Source: CAXDRM01 sp963991775
GTDB lineage: Bacteria; Pseudomonadota; Alphaproteobacteria; Rickettsiales; JABIRX01
Assembly (NCBI GenBank): GCA_963991775.1
Contig: CAXDRM010000064.1
Location: forward strand, 1 to 8,276
Length of the DNA stretch: 8,276 nucleotides
Reading direction: 5' to 3'
The translations under genes and the position numbers were made by a program. The notes beneath the pieces are model-generated. The model did not search any database, had not been told where the DNA came from, and was given only the letters and a program-made list of their open reading frames with translations. Shown here piece after piece: positions 1-5,805 of this stretch; within the stretch, counting starts at the first letter, position 1, and every line of letters starts with the position of its first letter.

Positions 1-319
<319 letters not shown>

Positions 320-515
320 GATAACGGGATATAAAATCCCAATAAAATATGTTTAATCCGCTACCCTTAACCTTTGCTATTAATTAAATTGCAAAATTAA
401 GGAGTAACTTTAATTACTCTTAATTGCTGTATGCTTATTATTTATGTTCAGACCATAAAAATGGTCAAAACGTAAAGTAACGTTTACCCAAAAATAAAAG
501 CAGAAAAATAAATTT
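320..515 (-). other. 16S rRNA leader with local hairpins
   Basis: This AT-rich stretch lies between the putative rrs promoter and mature 16S. It holds several short perfect inverted repeats: GGGAT/ATCCC (326-330 with 336-340, 5-nt loop), directly upstream of the rRNA; GAGTAA/TTACTC (402-407 with 414-419), extended by TTAA/TTAA with one bulged base; GACCAT/ATGGTC (451-456 with 461-466, AAAA loop); and AAACGT/ACGTTT (468-473 with 480-485). These may be processing or antitermination structures in pre-rRNA, but I see no clear boxA. On the minus strand TTGACC (468-463) followed by AT-rich sequence near 441-446 could be a second, weaker promoter. No coding sequence is seen. Confidence 0.45.
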
Positions 516-522
516 AGAAGTT

Positions 523-552
523 AGTATATCGCAGCGCTTGATTAATTAACAA
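523..552 (-). promoter_or_regulatory. Putative rrs promoter
   Basis: On the minus strand, a TTGTTA -35 box (552-547) and a TATACT -10 box (528-523) are separated by 18 bp. Transcription would start near 516, giving a leader of about 200 nt before mature 16S. This is the best sigma70-like match close upstream of the rRNA gene. The -35 overlaps the T tract that would follow the minus-strand form of the hairpin at 562-577. The assignment rests on sequence pattern only. Confidence 0.5.
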
Positions 553-561
553 AAAGATTCA

Positions 562-589
562 CGCACTTACCAGTGCGCTAGAATTTTTT
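562..589. terminator. Possible bidirectional terminator hairpin between rrs and secA
   Basis: A perfect 6-bp GC-rich stem, CGCACT/AGTGCG (562-567 with 572-577), has a 4-nt loop. On the plus strand it is followed by CTAGAA and six T's (584-589). On the minus strand it is followed by TGAAT-C and five T's (555-551). It could stop transcription in either direction and insulate the rRNA promoter from upstream reading. The gap between stem and T tract (6 nt) is longer than in an ideal intrinsic terminator, so the call is tentative. Confidence 0.4.
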
Positions 590-871
590 GTGAAATAACA
601 ATCACTACAATCTCCCAACACTAAATTCACTTTTCTACCTTCATTATTGGGTGTTATGATTCACCTTATCACAGAACAAAAAGATAGGAGGACCATTTAA
701 TAACGGAGGCAATAATAATAGTCAAAGAAAAAAATAATTATTTTTTAGCTATTTGCCTGAATCAATATTTTGAGCAGCCTTTTCTATCTTTCGATACAAT
801 TTTAGCTGCACTAAAATCACTAGAGAACCGACCACATGCCAAACCATAAAAATCTTTTAAGAAAATAAATA
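590..871. other. Non-coding spacer between rrs and secA; no convincing gene
   Basis: No ATG-initiated reading frame of useful size is present. Two Shine-Dalgarno-like runs, AGGAGG (686-691) and GGAGG (705-709), are followed by ATT/ATA triplets rather than ATG. The frame entered at ATA (718-720) stays open for 43 codons to TAA at 847-849, giving a peptide I do not recognise. An 18-bp perfect A/T palindrome covers 729-746. On the minus strand TTGACT (725-720) and TATTAA (702-697) are 17 bp apart and could be a second promoter toward rrs. The region may hold a decayed gene, but this is inference. Confidence 0.35.
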
Positions 872-900
872 TTGGACTTGGTATTAGAGCTAACTTATAT
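872..900 (+). promoter_or_regulatory. Putative secA promoter
   Basis: TTGGAC (872-877) and TTATAT (895-900) are separated by 17 bp, about 35 bp upstream of the secA start codon. The A/T-rich extension TATATATG gives alternative -10 registers. The ribosome binding site before the start is weak (AGAG at 925-928, then A's to the ATG at 935). Confidence 0.5.
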
Positions 901-934
901 ATGATCTTCTCGCATAGATAATCTAGAGAAAAAA

Positions 935-3619
935 ATGCTAAGTTTATTAGAAAAATTTTTTGGTACTGCCAATGAGCGTAAGGTTAAAGATTTAACCAAA
1001 GCCGTCACGCTTATTAATAGTAAAGAAGCAGAATATCAAAAATTAAAAGATGCTGAATTTAAAAGTAAAACAGCAGAGTTTAAAAAACAGCTCGAAGCAG
1101 GTACTACTTTAGAAGACATCTTACCTGATGCTTTTGCTGCTTGTCGTGAAGCTGCTAAAAGAACCTTAAATATGCGCCATTTTGATGTGCAATTAATGGG
1201 TGGTATGGCATTACATAATAATATGATTGCAGAAATGGGTACTGGTGAAGGTAAAACTTTGGTCTGTACTTTAGCTGCCTATCTTAATGCCTTAACTGGT
1301 AAGGGCGTACATGTAGTTACTGTAAATGATTATTTAGCACAAAGAGATAGCGCCTGGATGGGTAAGGTTTATGAGTTTTTAGGTCTTAGCGTCGCATGCA
1401 TCTATAGTAATATTAGCGAAGAAGACCGCCAAGCTGCATATCAAGCAGATATCACCTATGGTACTAATAATGAATTTGGTTTTGATTATCTGCGCGATAA
1501 TCTTAAATTAAGCAGTAAAGATTTAGTCCAAAGAGCTCATCATTACGCTATTGTCGATGAGGTTGATTCTATCTTAATTGACGAAGCAAGGACCCCGCTG
1601 ATTATCTCTGGACCAGCTCATGATGATTCTGAATTATGTCTTAAAATTGTTAAAATTATTCCCAAGCTTAAAGCGGAACATTATGACATTGATGAAAAAA
1701 GCAAAAATGCCCTACTTACTGAATCTGGTACTGACGAGGTAGAAAATCTCCTCAAAAAAGCAAAAATGCTAGATAAGGATGCTAATCTTTATGATGTAGA
1801 AAATGTTGATTTAGTGCATCATGTTAATAAAGCTTTAAAAGCTGAACATCTCTTTAAAAATGAAGTGGATTACATTGTTAAAGATGATCAGGTGATGATT
1901 ATTGACGAATTTACCGGACGTGCGATGCCAGGTAGACGTTATTCTGATGGCCTACATCAGGCTCTTGAGGCTAAAGAAGGTGTAACTATTCAACGTGAGA
2001 ATCAAACCTTAGCTTCTACTACTTTCCAAAACTACTTCAGAAATTATGAGAAGCTTGCCGGCATGACTGGTACTGCTACAACTGAAGCAGTAGAATTTAG
2101 CATGATCTATAATTTAGATGTAATCTCGATTCCTACTAATTTAACTACAAATCGTAAGGATCATGAAGATGAGATCTATAAAAATCTCGAACAAAAATAT
2201 AAGGCGATCTTAAAACAAATCAAAGAATGTCATGAAAAAAAACAGCCTTTATTAGTGGGTACAGTTAGCATCGAAAAATCCGAGCTAATTGCTAAAATGC
2301 TTAAAAAAGAAAAAATCAAACATAATGTCTTAAATGCCAAACATCACTCACAAGAAGCACAAATCATCGCGCAAGCTGGGCGTTTGGGGGCAGTAACTAT
2401 TGCCACTAATATGGCAGGTCGTGGTACTGATATTATGTTAGGTGGAAATCCAGAAATGCTGGCAGAGCATGATAAAAAACTTGATTTAGCTGCTGCAGAA
2501 AAATTAGTTAATGAAGAAAAGCAAGCAGTAATAGCAGCAGGAGGTTTATTTGTAATTGGTACAGAGCGCCATGAATCAAGACGTATCGATAATCAATTAC
2601 GTGGTCGTGCTGGACGTCAAGGTGATGCAGGTGAGACTAAATTCTTTTTATCACTTGAAGATGATTTGATGCGTATTTTTGGCTCAGATAAAATCTCAGT
2701 CTTTCTTGAAAAATTAGGCTTTAAAGATGATGAGTCAATTTATCATCCTTGGATTACTAAAGCCTTAGAAAAAGCTCAAACTAAAGTAGAAGCACATAAT
2801 TTTGAAATCAGAAAAAGCCTAATCAAATTTGATGATGTCTTGAATGAGCAACGTAAAGTGATTTACGAGCAACGTAATGAAATTATGAATGCTGAAGCAG
2901 TATCAGGTACTATCGCAGATTTTCGTGATGAGATAAATCTTAAATTAGTGAAGCAGCATATTCCTGAAAAATCCTATATTGAAAATTGGGATTTAGAAAG
3001 TTTAGATTTAGATCTGCATGATATTTACGGCAAATTTTTTAATATTAACGATTTAGTAAAAAGTGCAGATATTGCTGAGGAGCAAATTTTAGAACATATC
3101 AATAAAAAATCTGAGCAAATTTTCGCTGAGAAAAAAGCAAAATACCCAGCTGAATTGCTTAAATTACTAGAGAAAAACATCTTACTCATGACTTTAGATG
3201 GATTGTGGCGTGATCATTTAAATATCATTGATCATCTAAAAACTGGAATTAATCTACGTGCTTATGGTCAAAAAGATCCGCTTAATGAATTTAAGCGTGA
3301 AGCTTTTGAATTATTTGAAGCAATGCTTGATAATTTAGTGCGTACTACCGTAAAAAGAATTGCTCGTGCTGAAATAAGCGATGGCTCAGAAGATGCTTTA
3401 AAAAGTAATTTACGTAGCAAGCCCCAAAAAACTGTAGAAGTAAAAGCTGCCGCCAATACTTTAAATGATAAAAAAACTGCAAAAGGAACTGTGGTTCGAC
3501 GCAAAGATCCTAGTGAGCGTGATCCTAATGACCCTTCAAGTTGGGGACGTGTGGGTAGGAATGAGATGTGTCCTTGTGGGAGTGGGAAGAAATACAAAAA
3601 CTGCCACGGCAAACTATAG
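935..3619 (+). CDS. secA: Preprotein translocase ATPase SecA
   Basis: SecA is the motor ATPase that drives preproteins through the SecYEG channel in the inner membrane. The protein has 894 residues, normal for the family. Visible in order: Walker A GTGEGKT (about 102-108); YGTNNEFGFDYLRDN (175-189); the DEAD-type Walker B VDEVDSILIDEA (207-218); the preprotein-crosslinking insertion after ISGP (about 225-370); the GMTGTA motif; the second RecA-like domain with TNMAGRGTDIMLGG and the arginine-finger segment RGRAGRQGDAGE; the helical scaffold/wing with LDGLWRDHL; a charged linker; and a C-terminal zinc/SecB-binding motif with Cys879, Cys881, Cys890 and His891. The ATG at 935 gives the typical SecA N-terminus (LEKFFGTANERKVK). 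It appears to be a single-gene unit with its own promoter. A long palindrome begins at the base after the stop codon. No truncation or missing motif is seen. Confidence 0.99.
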   Translation: MLSLLEKFFGTANERKVKDLTKAVTLINSKEAEYQKLKDAEFKSKTAEFKKQLEAGTTLEDILPDAFAACREAAKRTLNMRHFDVQLMGGMALHNNMIAEMGTGEGKTLVCTLAAYLNALTGKGVHVVTVNDYLAQRDSAWMGKVYEFLGLSVACIYSNISEEDRQAAYQADITYGTNNEFGFDYLRDNLKLSSKDLVQRAHHYAIVDEVDSILIDEARTPLIISGPAHDDSELCLKIVKIIPKLKAEHYDIDEKSKNALLTESGTDEVENLLKKAKMLDKDANLYDVENVDLVHHVNKALKAEHLFKNEVDYIVKDDQVMIIDEFTGRAMPGRRYSDGLHQALEAKEGVTIQRENQTLASTTFQNYFRNYEKLAGMTGTATTEAVEFSMIYNLDVISIPTNLTTNRKDHEDEIYKNLEQKYKAILKQIKECHEKKQPLLVGTVSIEKSELIAKMLKKEKIKHNVLNAKHHSQEAQIIAQAGRLGAVTIATNMAGRGTDIMLGGNPEMLAEHDKKLDLAAAEKLVNEEKQAVIAAGGLFVIGTERHESRRIDNQLRGRAGRQGDAGETKFFLSLEDDLMRIFGSDKISVFLEKLGFKDDESIYHPWITKALEKAQTKVEAHNFEIRKSLIKFDDVLNEQRKVIYEQRNEIMNAEAVSGTIADFRDEINLKLVKQHIPEKSYIENWDLESLDLDLHDIYGKFFNINDLVKSADIAEEQILEHINKKSEQIFAEKKAKYPAELLKLLEKNILLMTLDGLWRDHLNIIDHLKTGINLRAYGQKDPLNEFKREAFELFEAMLDNLVRTTVKRIARAEISDGSEDALKSNLRSKPQKTVEVKAAANTLNDKKTAKGTVVRRKDPSERDPNDPSSWGRVGRNEMCPCGSGKKYKNCHGKL

Positions 3620-3742
3620 AAACTTTGTCTAGTACGTCACCTATTCGCAAAAAACATTTTTTTATTTGCGCACGTACATTCAAGGTACGCTTACGCATAA
3701 AAAAATCTTTTTCACAAATATCTAACATACCATACAAAGTTT
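3620..3742. repeat. 123-bp imperfect palindromic element directly after secA
   Basis: The sequence is a near-symmetric inverted repeat centred on base 3681. Position-by-position comparison of the two 61-base arms gives 44 Watson-Crick matches. The outermost nine bases are perfect (AAACTTTGT / ACAAAGTTT), and 37-46 bases in from each end there is another perfect run rich in T/A. Eight of the mismatches become G-U pairs in a minus-strand transcript, so about 52 of 61 positions could pair in that RNA. Both strands carry short open frames through it (plus-strand frame to 3756, minus-strand frame 3525-3737), which I regard as by-products of symmetry. It resembles in kind the palindromic repeats known from Rickettsia (RPEs), but I cannot assign it to a family. 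It may also act as the secA transcript 3' end. Confidence 0.75.
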
Positions 3743-3910
3743 TATTAACTAAATAAAATTTCTTATCTCAAATATTGAGCTTACAAAAAATCCAACAAAA
3801 ATCTTTAAGTTTATATGACTCAAACTTATTCTTTCTTAGAAGCTAATCCGGTCCTTGAGTGATTTTGAACGCAGTGAGAAATTGTACCGAAAGGCCCTTT
3901 TGTATTTTTT

Positions 3911-3926
3911 GTACTATACAAAGTTT
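3911..3926 (-). repeat. Second copy of the palindrome's terminal sequence
   Basis: GTACTATACAAAGTTT matches the reverse complement of the palindrome's left end (3620-3635) at 15 of 16 bases. It shares the 13-base ATACAAAGTTTTA with the right end (3732-3744). It lies just downstream of the toxin stop codon. The 100 bases to its left (3823-3910) begin with AAACTT but do not convincingly pair with the right side, so a complete second element is not demonstrated. Confidence 0.55.
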
Positions 3927-3933
3927 TAGGAAA

Positions 3934-4203
3934 TTACTCATAGTGAGACCACATGCGCAGAATTTTAACACGCTTATTAGATTTATCGACTTGATAAACC
4001 ATACGATGCTGTATGTTAATGCGACGAGAATATGCTCCTGACAAATCACCTACTAGTTTTTCATATGGCGGAAAATCAACAAAAGGATTATTAGATATAA
4101 CCTCTAATATCTCTTGAGCTTTGCTTTTTAAATTAGAATTTTGTAGCTTTTTTGCATCTTTAAGAGCCTGTTTAGCGAAATATATTTTCCATGCTTTAGA
4201 CAT
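3934..4203 (-). CDS. YoeB/Txe-family toxin (ribosome-dependent mRNA interferase)
   Basis: This is the toxin of a type II toxin-antitoxin pair; family members bind the ribosome and cleave mRNA in the A site. The 89-residue product matches the compact RelE/YoeB fold: a basic N-terminal half, then GDLSGAYSRRINIQHRMVY and a C-terminal WSHYE. The residues that match E. coli YoeB catalytic positions are all present: Glu48, Arg67, His87 and Tyr88. The frame stays open upstream to a TTG at 4218 that would overlap the antitoxin. I prefer the ATG at 4203-4201 because it follows a TAGGA ribosome binding site at 7-nt spacing and gives the family's usual N-terminus. The gap to the antitoxin stop is then 8 nt, so the two genes are co-transcribed. 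The toxin looks intact. Txe and YoeB are close relatives and I cannot choose between the names. Confidence 0.9.
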   Translation of the reverse strand: MSKAWKIYFAKQALKDAKKLQNSNLKSKAQEILEVISNNPFVDFPPYEKLVGDLSGAYSRRINIQHRMVYQVDKSNKRVKILRMWSHYE

Positions 4204-4211
4204 GCAATTTC

Positions 4212-4454
4212 CTACCAATCTAACTCTTCAGCACAATCATCATAGGGCTCTTGCATAGCTTGTTTTATAGAATCTCTCATGCCAGGAATAGACATTAAGT
4301 ATAAGGTTTCCTGCATGGCGTTATAATCATCTTCACTCAGTATAACCACGTTTTTTTCTTTTGTGGTCACATGTACAGGTTTGTGAGATTTAATTACTGA
4401 CTTAATCAATTGAAAGAAGTTTTGTCTTGCACTGCTTGCCGTATAAATAGTCAT
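4212..4454 (-). CDS. YefM/Axe (Phd-family) antitoxin
   Basis: First gene of the toxin-antitoxin operon. The antitoxin binds and blocks the YoeB-like toxin and, with it, represses its own promoter. The 80-residue protein begins MTIYTASSARQNFFQLI, the Phd/YefM DNA-binding N-terminus, with Arg10 at the position of the conserved arginine in E. coli YefM. It continues with VHVTTKEKNVVILSEDDYNAMQETLYL, the YefM core, and SIPGM, also common in the family. The acidic C-terminus (EPYDDCAEELDW) fits the disordered toxin-wrapping tail. The ATG at 4454 follows a TAGGT-type ribosome binding site. The assignment is firm from family pattern and from the adjacent toxin; repression is inferred from operator-like sites in the promoter. 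Confidence 0.92.
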   Translation of the reverse strand: MTIYTASSARQNFFQLIKSVIKSHKPVHVTTKEKNVVILSEDDYNAMQETLYLMSIPGMRDSIKQAMQEPYDDCAEELDW

Positions 4455-4478
4455 TTTTTACCTATAAAATATAAATAG

Positions 4479-4507
4479 ATTGTACATGATATTGTACGTA
4501 ATGTCAA
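4479..4507 (-). promoter_or_regulatory. Promoter of the toxin-antitoxin operon
   Basis: On the minus strand a consensus TTGACA (4507-4502) and a TACAAT (4484-4479) are separated by exactly 17 bp, about 25 bp upstream of the antitoxin ATG. This is one of the strongest sigma70-type promoters in the window, as expected for a promoter held down by repression. Confidence 0.8.
4481..4498. promoter_or_regulatory. Putative YefM-type operator (paired TGTACA-like sites)
   Basis: TGTACA (4481-4486) overlaps the -10 box. A second near-copy, TGTACG (4493-4498), lies in the spacer with a centre-to-centre distance of 12 bp, about one helical turn. The pair also forms the inverted repeat GTACA/TGTAC. TGTACA is the core reported for the E. 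coli yefM-yoeB operator. Binding of the antitoxin or toxin-antitoxin complex here would cover the promoter; this is inferred, not shown. Confidence 0.6.
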
Positions 4508-4515
4508 TATATTGC

Positions 4516-4543
4516 TTAACTTTGTATGATTAGATGGTAATAT
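4516..4543 (+). promoter_or_regulatory. Weak candidate promoter for trpC
   Basis: TTAACT (4516-4521) and TAATAT (4538-4543) are 16 bp apart, upstream of the trpC ATG at 4570. Both boxes match the consensus at only four of six positions. The site overlaps the palindrome-end repeat at 4518-4533, so part of the trpC promoter may derive from that element. Confidence 0.3.
4518..4533 (+). repeat. Third copy of the terminal sequence, upstream of trpC
   Basis: AACTTTGTATG (4518-4528) is identical to the reverse complement of the palindrome's right end (3731-3741). It lies in inverted orientation to the copy at 3916-3925, with the toxin-antitoxin genes and their promoter between the two. Similarity to the element may continue weakly into 4530-4552 (…ATATGTTTGCG), but this needs an alignment. 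Confidence 0.45.
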
Positions 4544-4569
4544 GTTTGCGTCATTTAATTTATTGTAAC

Positions 4570-5361
4570 ATGACTGATATACTTAAAGAAATTTGTTCAT
4601 ATAAAAAAGAAATAGTGGCACGTGATAAGCAAGATGTATCACTGGCTGAGTTGCGTAAGCAAGCAGAAAATATTACTAGTGCGCCGCGCTTTTTAAAAAA
4701 TATCACACAACAAATTGCACTGGACAAAAATGCTATCATTGCTGAAATAAAACAAAAATCTCCTTCACAAGGCCTGATGCAACAAAATATAGATGTTGCT
4801 AAAATTGCTGCGCAATATGCTAAAGGAGATGCTGCTGCAATCTCGGTACTTACAGATGAAAAATATTTCGGTGGAAAAAATGAATATGTCGCTCTTGCTA
4901 AACAAGCAAGCAATTTACCAATTTTACGCAAAGATTTTATGATTGATGAATATCAAATCTATCAAGCAAAAACCATCGGTGCAGAGGCGATATTATTGAT
5001 TATGTCCGCTCTTTCTGTAGCACAAGCACAAGAATTTGAAGCTCTCGCTTTTGAGCTAGGTTTAGATGTGTTAATTGAAACTCATAATGCGCCAGAAATT
5101 GAACAAGCCTTACAGCTAAAAAGCAAATTAATTGGCGTAAATAATCGCAATCTTAAAACTTTAGATACATCTTTAGATAATATCAAAAATCTGCAACAGC
5201 TAATTCCTAATGATAAAATTTTAGTATGTGAAAGTGGTATTAATAGCTTGGCAGATTTTGAACAACTAAAAGAGCTAAAACTAAACTGCTTTTTAATCGG
5301 TGGTTTTTTGATGAAGAACCCAGAACCAAATAACATTCTAGAAGATTTAGTCAAATTTTAA
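4570..5361 (+). CDS. trpC: Indole-3-glycerol-phosphate synthase
   Basis: TrpC closes CdRP (1-(2-carboxyphenylamino)-1-deoxyribulose 5-phosphate) to indole-3-glycerol phosphate in cytosolic tryptophan synthesis. From the ATG at 4570 the protein has 263 residues, the usual length for the single-domain enzyme, and starts MTDILKEICSYKKEIVARDK as relatives do. An upstream ATG at 4534 would add 12 residues unlike the family and has no better ribosome binding site. Barrel motifs are in order: AEIKQKSPSQG (Glu59, Lys61), LTDEKYFGG, PILRKDFMIDEYQI (Lys121), LIETHN (Glu170), GVNNRNL (Asn191) and CESGI (Ser222), so the catalytic residues of the family are kept. Odd point: the last phosphate-binding turn, normally IGESLM, reads IGGFLM (Gly245, Phe246). 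No other trp gene is in the window. The stop overlaps the stop of the convergent gene downstream. Function is probable but altered activity is possible. Confidence 0.95.
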   Translation: MTDILKEICSYKKEIVARDKQDVSLAELRKQAENITSAPRFLKNITQQIALDKNAIIAEIKQKSPSQGLMQQNIDVAKIAAQYAKGDAAAISVLTDEKYFGGKNEYVALAKQASNLPILRKDFMIDEYQIYQAKTIGAEAILLIMSALSVAQAQEFEALAFELGLDVLIETHNAPEIEQALQLKSKLIGVNNRNLKTLDTSLDNIKNLQQLIPNDKILVCESGINSLADFEQLKELKLNCFLIGGFLMKNPEPNNILEDLVKF

Positions 5362-5639
5362 ACAATCACCAAACGATCAATAAAAACTAATATACTACAA
5401 ATTGCCGTCATCATTGTTACAATTTTAAATACTGAGTTATCAATTTTATGTAAGAGCTTTTGTTCAACTAAGTCGATTTTGTTATCTAATCTAGTTTCAG
5501 TTTTTTTTAGATCATCTTTGGTAGCAAGATTTTGTAACAAATCATTTAACATAAATCTAGCTTGGATTCGACTAAACCCTACTTTGCGGGCTTTGTCATA
5601 AATATTGTGGGTTTTCATATTTTGTAATGCGTTTTTCAT
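5358..5639 (-). CDS. Small coiled-coil protein with C-terminal membrane anchor
   Basis: I do not recognise a named gene. The 93-residue product has a basic N-terminal part (about 1-35), a heptad-like charged segment containing LATKDDLKKTETRLDNKIDLVEQKLLHKID (about 38-67), and one hydrophobic helix (about 70-88) followed by a short tail. This layout, and the LATKDDL motif, recall the DUF1640/CCDC90-like coiled-coil proteins that are common in Rickettsiales and other bacteria; the resemblance is by pattern only. It is probably an oligomeric inner-membrane protein of unknown role. The ATG at 5639 lacks a clear ribosome binding site; a second ATG at codon 8 is possible. It has a good promoter directly upstream. 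Its stop overlaps that of trpC in convergent orientation. Confidence 0.75.
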   Translation of the reverse strand: MKNALQNMKTHNIYDKARKVGFSRIQARFMLNDLLQNLATKDDLKKTETRLDNKIDLVEQKLLHKIDNSVFKIVTMMTAICSILVFIDRLVIV

Positions 5640-5661
5640 AATAAATTTTTATGCGTAATTT

Positions 5662-5689
5662 ATTATAACTTATACATATCAAATATCAA
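5662..5689 (-). promoter_or_regulatory. Promoter of the small coiled-coil protein gene
   Basis: On the minus strand TTGATA (5689-5684) and a perfect TATAAT (5667-5662) are separated by 16 bp. The predicted start near 5655 leaves a leader of only about 16 nt before the ATG at 5639. That fits the absence of a good ribosome binding site and supports the 5639 gene being expressed. Confidence 0.6.
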
Positions 5690-5728
5690 GCTAAAAGTAA
5701 TAAATTTTAACAATCCTTAAATGGAACA

Positions 5729-5797
5729 GGTTTCTCGATACAACCTATCGTTTCACTCCAGGTCACTCGATAATCGGTTGGTGAGCGGTTACTCTGG
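5729..5797. repeat. Structured, repeat-like spacer downstream of nfuA
   Basis: This non-coding block is less AT-rich than the spacers around it. CAACC-TATCG (5741-5750) can pair with CGATA-atc-GGTTG (5768-5780), and CTC (5734-5736) with GAG (5783-5785). CTCGATA occurs twice in direct orientation (5734-5740 and 5766-5772), so TATCG (5746-5750) could pair with either copy. There is no T tract typical of an intrinsic terminator. It may be a dispersed palindromic repeat or the 3' structure of the nfuA transcript. Confidence 0.45.
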
Positions 5798-5805
5798 CTG
5801 AATTA

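Noticed and set aside
749..847. Minus-strand 32-codon frame starting MVWHVVGSLVILVQ
   Set aside because: It has a hydrophobic start but no ribosome binding site or promoter nearby, and I recognise no homologue.
3268..3612. Minus-strand open frame of 114 codons
   Set aside because: It lies antisense inside the secA C-terminal region, which is a well-supported gene; the frame has no recognisable motif.
3525..3756. Open frames on both strands through the palindrome (3525-3737 minus, 3568-3756 plus)
   Set aside because: They overlap the secA end and arise from the symmetry of the palindromic element; no ribosome binding site or family resemblance.
3767..3779. CTCAA-ATA-TTGAG inverted repeat as a secA terminator
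   Set aside because: The stem is short and AT-rich, the loop is 3 nt, and no T tract follows on the plus strand.
3843..4049. Short open frames on both strands near 3843-4049
   Set aside because: They overlap the toxin gene in other frames; the toxin's conserved catalytic residues decide the correct frame.
4204..4218. TTG start that extends the toxin by five residues and overlaps the antitoxin
   Set aside because: The ATG at 4203 has a better-placed TAGGA site and gives the family's usual N-terminus.
4534..4569. Twelve-residue N-terminal extension of TrpC from an upstream ATG
   Set aside because: The added residues do not resemble TrpC, and the sequence is close to the palindrome-end repeat; the family start fits the ATG at 4570.
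4560..5354. Minus-strand open frames antisense to trpC (4560-4931, 5082-5354)
   Set aside because: Shadows of a clearly recognised gene, with no motif of their own.
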